Made by a program: the position numbers and the translations under genes
The notes under the pieces: generated by a model
Told to the model about the DNA's origin: nothing
What the model saw: the letters and a program-made list of their open reading frames with translations, nothing else
Databases searched by the model: none
NCBI GenBank assembly: GCA_013178315.1
Contig: JABLWX010000022.1
Span: forward strand, 1-41,309
DNA: 41,309 nt
Direction: 5' to 3'
Source: Candidatus Aminicenantota bacterium
Lineage (GTDB): Bacteria; Acidobacteriota; Aminicenantia; Aminicenantales; Saccharicenantaceae
Shown here: piece by piece, positions 26,601 to 33,514 of the stretch
Layout of the letters: every line of letters begins with the position of its first letter
Position numbering within the stretch: the first letter of the stretch is position 1

Positions 26601-26791
26601 GCATGTTGCCGATGGCCGTGGCCGGAGGTTCGGGTGCCGAATTCCGTTCACCCATGGCCGTGGCCGTGGTCGGAGGACTGACCGCCACCACCCTGCTGAC
26701 CCTGTTCGTCATTCCTATTGTTTACAGCATTTTGAACCGGATATCCTTTAAGGACTACGTGCCTCAAGCTGAAGAGTTGTCCTCCAAATAA
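23663..26791 (+). CDS. RND-family efflux transporter (AcrB/HAE1-like)
   Basis: This 1042-residue inner-membrane pump has the full AcrB layout: an N-terminal helix (MIAMILVVIGLIAFSRLGLD), two large periplasmic loops, and two sets of six membrane helices around residues 335-500 and 860-1030. Family motifs include DFFPDLEYPTVSVITTYRGA, VSGVKKVTSQSSEG, FEWGTNLDFAAQDIRDQI and GMLVDNAIVVIENTFRHIEEG. In the proton-relay helix AcrB has Asp-Asp; here it is Asp-Asn, a variant seen in several RND subfamilies. A long charged linker (RSRKKKKSDEEE) joins the halves. The substrate is probably drugs or envelope lipids, and metal ions are less likely. Confidence 0.95.
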   Translation: MKLPEFSVRRKVTASMIAMILVVIGLIAFSRLGLDFFPDLEYPTVSVITTYRGASSEDIEKTITEPLEQVVSSVSGVKKVTSQSSEGVSVLMVEFEWGTNLDFAAQDIRDQIGLYRNFLPTNASNPLVVKFNLSQFPVVFYGITANSGYSTYDLKKMIEDEVKPRLERLDGVASAAVFSTDEREIRVEVDKNALISYNLSLDRVLMALAAENVNAPAGDVVERHEDLIVRTLGEFRSVEDVRNVVVGLSQRGEPIYVRDIAEVKDTFKETRNVARVQEQKGVYLVVNKRSGANTALVGNAVKKEISKIQASLPGNVAFHMAMDQAEMINMVASRTSNNAVVGAFLAIALIFLFLRNWRPTLIIAIAIPLSVITTFVALYAAGYTLNLMTLGGLALGVGMLVDNAIVVIENTFRHIEEGKHVEEAAVIGASEVGMAITASTLTTIIVFLPVVFAGGITGKLTQPLALTIVFSLLASLFVALTLVPLFSSLLFRSRKKKKSDEEECVVKEPHFAAARAFYRRLLTGALRKRKTVLTATAALFVISLVTVAFLGTEFMPQSDRNFLMVRVKLPVGTSLEETNRVVSQIERLFSQQPEVTLVSAQAGSRAEEDPSDMASGMGITGTHEGLLMIRLVDRSERKYSDVEILERVRKMLPRLENFKFEQINMEAAMMGGAAAPVEIKLFGKDLEKLREIGDTIVKRISDVEGLRDLTHSLAQGKPEYQFSLDRERAARLGLAVAQVSSTIQTATQGTVVSRYRDGSDEVNIRVILAKQYRDTLEEIRKTPLMSAAGKMIFLEQIADWKRGEGPIQITRENQMRKISITANIAGRDLGTIMRDIRGRLGDFEKQLPPGYFLEYGGAYEQMIDAFKVLAAALALAVLLVYMVMASQFENFLHPFVIMFTIPLAIIGVIFGLFVSGKPVSLPALIGVIILAGIAVNNGIVMIDYINQLIRRGLDKREAIIRGSVTRLRPVLLTALTTILGMLPMAVAGGSGAEFRSPMAVAVVGGLTATTLLTLFVIPIVYSILNRISFKDYVPQAEELSSK

Positions 26792-26813
26792 ATAAATAAT
26801 TAGATTCTCTGGT

Positions 26814-26843
26814 AAGGGGCAGCCGGAAGGCTGCCCCTTTTTT
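26814..26843 (+). terminator. Rho-independent terminator of the efflux operon
   Basis: Perfect stem GGGGCAGCC (26816-26824) and GGCTGCCCC (26829-26837), extended by two A-T pairs, with a GGAA tetraloop and six T residues (26838-26843). It lies 24 nt after the RND stop. Confidence 0.96.
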
Positions 26844-26902
26844 ATTGACCCCGGCCAATCTCCTCCCGGGTGCCCCGGCCATACCTGCAGGAAAAATCCT
26901 GA

Positions 26903-26931
26903 TTGCCCGAAGCTGCGGAATTTTATATCCT
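26903..26931 (+). promoter_or_regulatory. Putative promoter of the LamG-phosphoesterase gene
   Basis: -35 TTGCCC (26903-26908), 17 bp, -10 TATCCT (26926-26931). Each box matches four of six consensus bases, and the position is right for the gene that follows the efflux terminator. Confidence 0.4.
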
Positions 26932-26965
26932 ATTATGAAGCCGAAACTCGTTCAAGGAGGCAGGG

Positions 26966-29191
26966 GTGAAAAGATTTGGCTCATTCACGCTCGCCTTTCT
27001 GGCAATAATCATAACCATGGGGCCAGGCCTTCTGGCCGCTCCCAGGAAGTTGATCTATCTTGACGCCTCGGTTCTGCCCGAGGGACGCCTTTCGAGCTGG
27101 CGTAACCTGGGAGCGCTGGGTGGAAATTTCATCCCGGTTTTCCGGACACAGCCGACGGTCGAAATCGTCAAGAACCAAAAGGCGGTCAACCTGACGGCCG
27201 TGGATGTTTTGTTACGCTCTACTTTTTCCCCGCCGGCCAGCCTGAACGGTCGGCAGCCGTTCACTTTCCTGGTCAGGGTCTTCATTCCCGAGCTGGCCAA
27301 GAAAATGACCATCCTGGCCTGGTCACAGCAGCCAGAGGCAGGAGCCATTTTTGGAATTGGCAAAGGACCCGAGGCTGCTTTTTATCATTCGGACCGGGTC
27401 AAGCTCGGCTATCGGAATGGTTACCCCGAGCCCGGCATCTGGCATCTCCTGGCTTTTGTCTATGACGGAAAATCGATCCGGGTTTACGTGGATGGCTGGT
27501 TGAAGGCCGAAACCCCGGCCACGCTGGCCATTAAACCGGATAAATATTTTTATCTCGGGGGAGAAACCGCTGAGCGCTGGCCACTCCCGGTGGATCCCTT
27601 CAACGGCTACCTGGCCACCCTGGAGTTACTGGATGCGGCTTACAGCCCGCTGGAAATCTGGAACCTGGCCGGGAGAAAGGAAGCCATTCCCGTTTATCCC
27701 GAGGAAGGAGAAATCGTTACCGCCCTGTCCGTTTCCTTGAAATGGCAGAAAGGAGACGAAAAAGCAAATTCCTATGCCGTCTATTTCTCCAGCCAGAAAG
27801 ACGAGGTGGAAAAGGCTGGCAAGAAAGCTCTGAAGGGAACCCTGGCTTCGGCCGTTACCAGCTACGAGGTTTCTGACCTGAAGCCGGGCCAGGCCTATTT
27901 CTGGCGGGTGGACCAGCTGGACGGCAAGGGACGGTTGCTGCAGGCCGGGATAGTCAGGCGGTTTGTGGTGGATAGCGGACAGGCCAGGAATCCCGTCCCC
28001 CACCACCAGCACGGCAGCGTCAGCCGGGAGCTGAATCGCCTGAGCTGGACTCCTGGCCCCTGGGCCACCTCCCAGGACGTTTATTTCAGCCAGGACCCGA
28101 AAAAGCTGGAGAAAGCTAAGCCGGTGGTCAGGGACTTGAAGCCCGGGCTAAATTTCTTATTTGTCCCGGAAAAGAACCTTAAGTACGGGCAGAATTATTA
28201 CTGGCGGGTTGACACCAGGAACGGCTCACTGCCGGCTGCGCCGGGTGAGGTCTGGGCCTTCCGGGTTCAGGACCCGCCCGATGACGGGCTGATAACTTTC
28301 CTGGTAGCGGCCGACCTCCACTACGGGGGTTCCATGAATGCCAGGAAGATTAACCGGGAGATGGTCATGGCCATGAATGCCGTGGCCGGCCAGAACCTGC
28401 CGGAAGAACTGGGACTTAAAGGAAAGGTGAACACCCCCCGCGGGGTGGTTGTTCTTGGCGATATCGTCGATGACGGAAGTTCTTCGGAAGTTGAGAAATT
28501 CTGGCAGGAGTACGTGGGCGATTTCGGGCTGAAGGGCGACCAGCTTCTGGCCTATCCGGTCTATGAGGGCTTCGGCGAGAGCGATGGCTCTTCAGGCGGC
28601 CTGGTCAGGGCCAACCTCAGGAGCCGTAACCGTCTCCGGCCGGGGGTAAGAAGCATCTCGGCCGATGGACAGCATTATTCCTGGGATTGGGGCAAGGTAC
28701 ACTTTGTTCATCTCAACCTGTATCCGGGAAGCGTGGGAGAAGAATACCTTAACATCTGGCGCCGGCGGGTCAGCGGCGATGCCCGCTATCCCAAGCACAG
28801 CCTGGAGTTCCTGGTTGAAGATTTGAGGAGAAACGTCGGCGGCAGCGGCCGGCCGGTGGTCATTTTTCAGCACTACGGTTTCGATTCCTGGGGCGAAGCC
28901 TGGTGGACCCAGAAGGAACGAGCAGCTTTCCTCCAGGCCGTCCAGTCTTATAACGTCATAGCCATATTCTGGGGCCATGCTCATGTGGTCCAGAGCCTGA
29001 ACTGGAATGATATCCGGACCTGGGGTGTCGGAGCCTTTAACAATGACCCGGAACCCGGGAACTTTCTGGTGGTCAGCTTAAAGATGGGACGAAGGAACGG
29101 GCAGATGATAGTCGCCGTGAAGAAAATGAACGACTGGCTCTCGGCAGAAAAGATCACCTTTCCGGTGCGCAAGGTTCCCCGGACCAAATAG
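26966..29191 (+). CDS. Secreted LamG-like / FN3-like / calcineurin-type metallophosphoesterase protein
   Basis: A GTG start at 26966 with AAGGAGG 5 nt upstream gives 741 residues and a signal peptide (SFTLAFLAIIITMGPGLLAA). Domains by eye: a concanavalin/LamG-like domain (about 35-230: LLAFVYDGKSIRVYVDGWLK), two fibronectin-III-like domains (about 240-335 with AYFWRVDQLDGKGRL, and 345-435 with NYYWRVDTRN), then a metallophosphoesterase domain (about 440-725). Metal-site motifs are VAADLHYGG, VVVLGDIVDDGSS, FQHYGF and FWGHAHVVQ. The usual Gly-Asn-His-Asp block is replaced near GFGESDGSS, so a ligand may be missing. The substrate is unknown; extracellular or periplasmic phosphoester cleavage is inferred. 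Confidence 0.85.
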   Translation: MKRFGSFTLAFLAIIITMGPGLLAAPRKLIYLDASVLPEGRLSSWRNLGALGGNFIPVFRTQPTVEIVKNQKAVNLTAVDVLLRSTFSPPASLNGRQPFTFLVRVFIPELAKKMTILAWSQQPEAGAIFGIGKGPEAAFYHSDRVKLGYRNGYPEPGIWHLLAFVYDGKSIRVYVDGWLKAETPATLAIKPDKYFYLGGETAERWPLPVDPFNGYLATLELLDAAYSPLEIWNLAGRKEAIPVYPEEGEIVTALSVSLKWQKGDEKANSYAVYFSSQKDEVEKAGKKALKGTLASAVTSYEVSDLKPGQAYFWRVDQLDGKGRLLQAGIVRRFVVDSGQARNPVPHHQHGSVSRELNRLSWTPGPWATSQDVYFSQDPKKLEKAKPVVRDLKPGLNFLFVPEKNLKYGQNYYWRVDTRNGSLPAAPGEVWAFRVQDPPDDGLITFLVAADLHYGGSMNARKINREMVMAMNAVAGQNLPEELGLKGKVNTPRGVVVLGDIVDDGSSSEVEKFWQEYVGDFGLKGDQLLAYPVYEGFGESDGSSGGLVRANLRSRNRLRPGVRSISADGQHYSWDWGKVHFVHLNLYPGSVGEEYLNIWRRRVSGDARYPKHSLEFLVEDLRRNVGGSGRPVVIFQHYGFDSWGEAWWTQKERAAFLQAVQSYNVIAIFWGHAHVVQSLNWNDIRTWGVGAFNNDPEPGNFLVVSLKMGRRNGQMIVAVKKMNDWLSAEKITFPVRKVPRTK

Positions 29192-29209
29192 CCCGCAGGG
29201 TCAATCAAA

Positions 29210-29241
29210 GCCGGGAAGGATTTCCGGCCGGGCCTCTTTTT
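29210..29241. terminator. Possible terminator between convergent genes
   Basis: An 8-bp stem with one G-T pair, GCCGGGAA (29210-29217) and TTTCCGGC (29221-29228), is followed after a few bases by TCTTTTT. The three-base loop is tight and the T run is offset, so this is a moderate call. Confidence 0.45.
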
Positions 29242-29255
29242 CCGTTAATGGTCAT

Positions 29256-30407
29256 CTATCTTGGTGTTTTGAATTTTAGGAAACCTCCAATGTTCCCGTA
29301 GTGTTCCAGCCGGGTGGGGGGGTTAATCTGAGTCAGCGGGACATTCTTGTTAAGGGCCATCTCTATGGCTTCATCCACCACGTCGGCCACGGGCTCGGTC
29401 TTGACCTTGCAGGTGGGACAGGCCTCCTCATTAAGAAACAGCCCGTGACAGCCTGGGCAGACCCGGCCGGGCTTGGAAAAGTTGTGGGTTATGAGCAGGT
29501 GCCTGATTTCGTGTGAATTCAGCTTTCTTAGAGTATCGGCCAGTCCGGCCACCGCCCGTCCGCCCCGCTCCAGCTCGGCCACGAAGGCCTTGACCAGGCC
29601 GGCTTCCTCTTCTCTCTTGAGTCGATCTTCCAGGTCCAGGCATTCCTGAAGCACCCGGGAGGCTTCCGTCCCCGGCCTGGCCTTAATCCGGCCTTTGAGT
29701 CGGTCTTTAACATAGGTGTGAAACAGGGGTTCAAGCTGGGGGTAGAACTGGTCGTCACAGCCCAGGAACAGCCAGTCGAAATGATTCTGTTTCAGGATTT
29801 CAAATGTTCTTTGGGCGGCTTTCTTGAAGTGCTCCAGCAGCAGGGCATCTATATGACGTTCGATCTTTTTGGATTCGTAACCTTCAAATCCGCCTTTCTT
29901 GACCTTCTTGGGAACATCGCTGGTCAGGCTATCCAGCAGCCTGATCTCACCCATACGAATTTCGTACCAGAAAGCTTCCCGTCGGTTCACCAGGAAGGCG
30001 CACAGTTTCTTGAATTTTTCCAGGATGGCCGACAGGGGCCTGGTGTAGAAATCAAAATCCTGGATGAGCCTGTTTCTCGGTCCGTGGGGAAGTTCCAGCT
30101 CCTGCCAGATATTCCTGGCTGAACAGCAAAAAATGGCCAGCCCGGGCGCTTTCCAGGAGTTCAGCCGGTTGGTGCAGAACTGGGAGATCTTTTCCAGGTC
30201 CTCCAGCAGGGATTTCTTGACTTCACGGGACAGGTCTCTTGTTTCCAGTGTCAGCCTGGCCTGATTCAGGAGCCCCTTGTGGGCGGCATTGATAGCCTTG
30301 AGGGGCTGCCGGCTCTTGTCGGTGTCGAGGTAAAAACTGGTGGCCTGGTAAGGATGGGTTTTCACCTGGGCCAGGGCCTCGGCCTGCGCAGGGCTGGTAA
30401 ATTTCAT
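29256..30407 (-). CDS. Bacterial archaeo-eukaryotic release factor-like protein (baeRF / eRF1-Vms1 superfamily)
   Basis: The ATG at 30407 has AAAGGAGG (30419-30412) 4 nt upstream; the protein is 383 residues. Its plan follows eRF1/Pelota/Vms1-type proteins: an N-terminal domain (ATSFYLDTDKSRQP), a middle RNase H-like domain (about 120-260: LCAFLVNRREAFWYEIRMGE), and a C-terminal domain with a zinc ribbon (CPGC...CPTC) ending GGFLKFKTPR. Where eRF1 carries the Gly-Gly-Gln loop this protein has KKGGFEGYESKKIERHI, with Phe in place of Gln. Peptidyl-tRNA hydrolysis by the Gln mechanism is therefore unlikely. A ribosome-linked role is inferred from the family. It appears to be transcribed alone. 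Confidence 0.85.
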   Translation of the reverse strand: MKFTSPAQAEALAQVKTHPYQATSFYLDTDKSRQPLKAINAAHKGLLNQARLTLETRDLSREVKKSLLEDLEKISQFCTNRLNSWKAPGLAIFCCSARNIWQELELPHGPRNRLIQDFDFYTRPLSAILEKFKKLCAFLVNRREAFWYEIRMGEIRLLDSLTSDVPKKVKKGGFEGYESKKIERHIDALLLEHFKKAAQRTFEILKQNHFDWLFLGCDDQFYPQLEPLFHTYVKDRLKGRIKARPGTEASRVLQECLDLEDRLKREEEAGLVKAFVAELERGGRAVAGLADTLRKLNSHEIRHLLITHNFSKPGRVCPGCHGLFLNEEACPTCKVKTEPVADVVDEAIEMALNKNVPLTQINPPTRLEHYGNIGGFLKFKTPR

Positions 30408-30752
30408 TTGACCTCCTTTCAGAAAGTTAGAAGAGAAAAAAAATGGAGAAATATAAAAACCCACGCCGGATTGAAAAATTTTGGTTCCTGGTAACGGCTC
30501 TGATAAAAGCCACTGATTAAAAATTAGTCTTCGGGCCGGGCTTTGTCAAGGAAAATCTGGCTCTTCCCGGGAAACCTGGCCGGCCGGAGCATCAAGGTAG
30601 ACCGATTAAGGTCTCAGTAGATGACAGGAAACAGGCAGCGGCTTAAAAAAACGGGCAGCGGTTTTCCCGGGATTGTTGACCGGCTCCTTTAGCCGGTGGT
30701 CCCCAGACTTTCCTGCCAGGAATTCAGGGGGATTGAATTGGCCGGATAGAAC
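30408..30752. other. Non-coding stretch upstream of the baeRF gene with inverted repeats
   Basis: About 345 bases. On the minus strand a TTGACA (30549-30544) could be a -35, but the -10 17 bp on is poor. A near-perfect long-range inverted repeat (CCCGGGAAACC at 30566-30576, GGTTTTCCCGGG at 30659-30670, one bulge) encloses about 80 bases. A second hairpin ACCGGCT/AGCCGGT (30679-30685, 30691-30697) lies beside it. No open reading frame is credible. Confidence 0.4.
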
Positions 30753-31535
30753 TCAGGCCTTTTCTGGCTTTTCTTGAACCCTTTCTTTGGTGGGTTTTCC
30801 CTTGCTGGTGCCGGGTGACCCGGGCCAGCGGATAACCGTGGTGTCGGCAATCTTATCATGCATGGTCAGGCCATGCCTGTCCCATAAGACCTGCCAGAAA
30901 CCGAGCGAAGCAAACAGCCCGGAGCAGACATACCCGTGGGCCCGCTCGAAGCACTGGTACCAGCCCAGGCGTGGTTTTCCTTCCAGGTCGATAACCTTCA
31001 AGCCGAAGAGCCTCTTGCCAGGGGTGCGTCCGCCAAACCGGAAAAACAGGACGAAATAAAGCATGGTTATCAGGTATTCCTTGATGATTGTATAAGCTCG
31101 GTCTTCTAAACGCTCCCCGCTCGCTCCGGTCAATCTCTCCCCGACCTGTTTGAGCCGGGCCCCGGCCAGGGCGGTTTTATAATTCTTTTCAATTTCCTCC
31201 GCGGTCAGGGTCGAGGCCCTCTGGAATTCTTCAGCCGGGAGGCGATCTTTTAAGAGCTCAAGATATTCCTGTTTCTTATCCGGACCGGTCTGCAGGCCCT
31301 TCTGCGGCGACCAGGTGGCGCTTTCTCCTTCTCTTATTGCCTGGACAGTCCTGGAGACTGGAGAAGGTTCATGCCGGAGTCTGGCCATCAACTCGGAGTA
31401 CCCTGAATAGACTATGGAAGACAGGATGGCTATTATCAGGGCATCCAGTCCGAAGGCCAGGCCGCGGCGGATGAAACCAGCTTGCGAGGGATGGGCCTTA
31501 TTTCTTGGGAAAATGGCGGCCAGTCTTCTTTTCAA
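30753..31535 (-). CDS. RDD-family membrane protein
   Basis: This 260-residue protein has the RDD domain split by a long soluble insertion. The first part is AGFIRRGLAFGLDALIIAIL, with the conserved Arg and Asp of the first RDD helix. A charged insertion (residues about 45-140) follows. The second part is YFVLFFRFGGRTPGKRLFGLKVIDLEGK-type sequence around residues 160-190, and then LWDRHGLTMHDKIADTTVI, which carries the family's last Asp-Arg-x6-HD motif. RDD proteins are small membrane proteins; some act as Na+/H+ antiporters, most are unknown. The tail is rich in Lys, Pro and Glu. It has no close neighbour in its orientation. Confidence 0.88.
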   Translation of the reverse strand: MKRRLAAIFPRNKAHPSQAGFIRRGLAFGLDALIIAILSSIVYSGYSELMARLRHEPSPVSRTVQAIREGESATWSPQKGLQTGPDKKQEYLELLKDRLPAEEFQRASTLTAEEIEKNYKTALAGARLKQVGERLTGASGERLEDRAYTIIKEYLITMLYFVLFFRFGGRTPGKRLFGLKVIDLEGKPRLGWYQCFERAHGYVCSGLFASLGFWQVLWDRHGLTMHDKIADTTVIRWPGSPGTSKGKPTKERVQEKPEKA

Positions 31536-31824
31536 ATTATTCTCTTTTCAGTCACTTATCTTATATTTTTTACCTGGTGATTTCCACTGTTTTGAATAAG
31601 CGGGCTATACCTGACCCGATTAGGTCCCCCGGTGTCTTTCGGTCATAACAGAAAACAGTTCGTGCCAGCTTTGGTAACAATTGTTTAAATCACGCTGCGT
31701 CCGGTATTAAGGGATTTGTGTTGAGCAGTCTCTCTTGAGATGCCTGGCCTTTTATTATTATTGAAACCAGAAACGGAGTGAGATTAAAAATGGCTTCTTT
31801 TCTTAACCGACACCAATAACAAAA
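31536..31824. other. Non-coding stretch between RDD and FadL genes
   Basis: About 290 bases, AT-richer than the coding parts. A minus-strand TATAAG near 31560 could be a -10 for the RDD gene. I see no gene or structured RNA. Confidence 0.4.
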
Positions 31825-31856
31825 GGGCCCCGCTCGAAGCCTGCCGAGCGGGGCCC
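31825..31856 (-). terminator. Rho-independent terminator of the FadL-type gene
   Basis: A perfect 12-bp stem GGGCCCCGCTCG (31825-31836) and CGAGCGGGGCCC (31845-31856) with an 8-nt loop, followed on the minus strand by TTTT. It lies 23 nt beyond the stop at 31880. Confidence 0.9.
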
Positions 31857-31879
31857 TGTTCCTGCTGGCCAAAGCGGAA

Positions 31880-33220
31880 TTAAATCTTGTAGTTAATCCC
31901 CACGGCCAGGGTGAAGGTGTTCCGGTCGAAAGTTCTCTGGTAAGTTCCGAGGATGTTATTATAGAAGTCTCTGGTGTATGACTTGTAAAAAACGTAAAGG
32001 GCGCCGACATCCAGGCTGGCATTTTCGCTGATTTTTAATCTGGCTCCACCGCCTATGGTATCGCTGCTCAGTTCATGTCCCAGGTCGTCCTGATAATATT
32101 CGCTAAGATTGAAGGAGGTCCTGAGATAACCGAGACTCAGGGTAACAGTCTGATTAAGGTCATATTCCGTGCCCAGCCCGAGTTCGAAGGTGTTTTTCTG
32201 GACCAGATTCTCTGCTCCTTCCCAGTTGGCATCCCTATCGAAGAAATAGTTGAAAGAGGCGTAGAAGCGGAGGGCAGGCAGGGCAGAGTATCTTATGCCG
32301 CCAGAAAGAATGGCCGGAACGTCATAACGGTAGACGAGACCGTCCGGGAACAGGTAGCCAAAATCGTCAACCGTAGTTTTAGTTTCGAGCTCCATCTTGG
32401 TTCGAAATTCATACTTGAGCGATAGGGTGAGGGGTTCCCAGGGGTAGACGTTCAAGCTCAGGATGGGAGTCCAGCCCGTTCCGGTTTCCCGGGCTTTAAC
32501 ATCCTTATCGGCAAAGCCGTTGGCCATTTCGGGATAACCCATGCTCATGAATAAATCGTAGGCATAGACCCAACCCATGCCTATTATGTTATATCTGATA
32601 TCATACATATGTCCTTCGTAATCATTCCTGGCCTGCAGAAAACGAAGACCGGCGCCGACCGATAGCCAGTCAGTGACAGAATAGGCCGCGTTAAACTGAT
32701 AACCAAGGTAGACCGATTTGCCCTTAAAGAAGATATCCACATCATACCCCGAGGTGGGCAGGTCCCAGGATTCCAGGTTGAGTCTGACTGAAGCTATGGG
32801 CTCCTCGAAGCTGGGTAGCCCGGTCCTGTACTTGGCGGAACCACCGCCGGCATTGGGCCCAAATCCAAAGGACAGGGCCAGCCGGTTTTTCTTGTAGACG
32901 GCGTATAGATTTGGATAGACAGGAACTCTTATTGTGCCAACGTAATCATGATTGTTTAGAAGAGGAAAGGAACTGTTTATCTTTTTGTCCTGGAAGATCA
33001 CCTGATTATGAAGAGCAAAATGCCACCCGTCGGAAAGCCTGACCAGTCCGGCCGGGTTATAGTAGACAGCGTCAACATCGAGGGAAGCATTTCTCGATAA
33101 CATCATGATATAAGCCGCACTTTGATTGGTGTTGGTCAGGATGCTGGCTTCGACCGAAGCAATCATAACCAGGCCCAGCAGACCAACAAGCAGGCCAGCA
33201 ATAGACAATTTTCTTGTCAT
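31880..33220 (-). CDS. FadL/OmpP1/TodX-type outer-membrane transport protein
   Basis: The ATG at 33220 has AAGGAGG (33235-33229) 8 nt upstream; the longer frame to 33346 overlaps the promoter and is rejected. The 446-residue protein has a signal peptide (AGLLVGLLGLVMIASVEASI) and the FadL N-terminal signature: NASLDVDAVYYNPAGLVRLSDG, as in proteins that take up fatty acids and other hydrophobic compounds. The rest is amphipathic beta strands of an outer-membrane barrel (AYSVTDWLSVGAGLRFLQAR, LTLSLKYEFRTKMELE, FTLAVGINYKI), ending in the hydrophobic C-terminal strand. The ligand is unknown. It is a single-gene unit with its own promoter and terminator. Confidence 0.9.
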   Translation of the reverse strand: MTRKLSIAGLLVGLLGLVMIASVEASILTNTNQSAAYIMMLSRNASLDVDAVYYNPAGLVRLSDGWHFALHNQVIFQDKKINSSFPLLNNHDYVGTIRVPVYPNLYAVYKKNRLALSFGFGPNAGGGSAKYRTGLPSFEEPIASVRLNLESWDLPTSGYDVDIFFKGKSVYLGYQFNAAYSVTDWLSVGAGLRFLQARNDYEGHMYDIRYNIIGMGWVYAYDLFMSMGYPEMANGFADKDVKARETGTGWTPILSLNVYPWEPLTLSLKYEFRTKMELETKTTVDDFGYLFPDGLVYRYDVPAILSGGIRYSALPALRFYASFNYFFDRDANWEGAENLVQKNTFELGLGTEYDLNQTVTLSLGYLRTSFNLSEYYQDDLGHELSSDTIGGGARLKISENASLDVGALYVFYKSYTRDFYNNILGTYQRTFDRNTFTLAVGINYKI

Positions 33221-33251
33221 ATAAATAACCTCCTTAAAAAAAATAGCCGAT

Positions 33252-33280
33252 ATTTTATAAAATACAAAAAAAGCAATCAA
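33252..33280 (-). promoter_or_regulatory. Promoter of the FadL-type gene
   Basis: On the minus strand, -35 TTGATT (33280-33275), 17 bp, -10 TAAAAT (33257-33252). The message would start near 33245, about 25 nt before the ATG at 33220. Confidence 0.6.
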
Positions 33281-33363
33281 CCTGTTTTTACTTTCACCCC
33301 GGGCGGAATTCCTGCCGGTAATATCCCTTATCCCTGGCCTGCTCATAATGGCCAGACCCGGTC

Positions 33364-33392
33364 TTTACAGAAGGCTCTTAAATATATATAAT
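33364..33392 (+). promoter_or_regulatory. Promoter of tRNA-Leu
   Basis: -35 TTTACA (33364-33369), 17-bp spacer, perfect -10 TATAAT (33387-33392). The mature tRNA starts 24 nt after the -10. Confidence 0.85.
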
Positions 33393-33415
33393 TATCCTGC
33401 TTACCGAGGCTGGTT

Positions 33416-33502
33416 GCGGAAGTGGCGGAATTGGCAGACGCGTAAGCCTCAGGAGTTTATGGCCGAAAGGCTGTGTGGGTTCGAGTCCCACCTTCCGCAC
33501 CA
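33416..33502 (+). tRNA. tRNA-Leu (anticodon CAG)
   Basis: An 87-nt class II tRNA with the CCA encoded. The acceptor stem is GCGGAAG (33416-33422) with CTTCCGC (33492-33498). The anticodon stem is TAAGC/GTTTA around loop CTCAGGA, so the anticodon is CAG and it reads CUG. The long variable arm (GGCC GAAA GGCT) is typical of tRNA-Leu. The T arm is GTGGG-TTCGAGT-CCCAC. Confidence 0.97.
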
Positions 33503-33504
33503 CC

Positions 33505-33510
33505 TTTTTT
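33505..33510 (+). terminator. Short T tract behind tRNA-Leu
   Basis: Six T residues lie 2 nt after the CCA end and only 4 nt before the next ATG. With the T and acceptor stems they could give partial termination; complete termination would silence the radical SAM gene. Confidence 0.35.
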
Positions 33511-33514
33511 ATTT

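Noticed and set aside
33221..33346. N-terminal extension of the FadL-type protein
   Set aside because: AAGGAGG and the signal peptide point to ATG 33220, and the extension overlaps the promoter.
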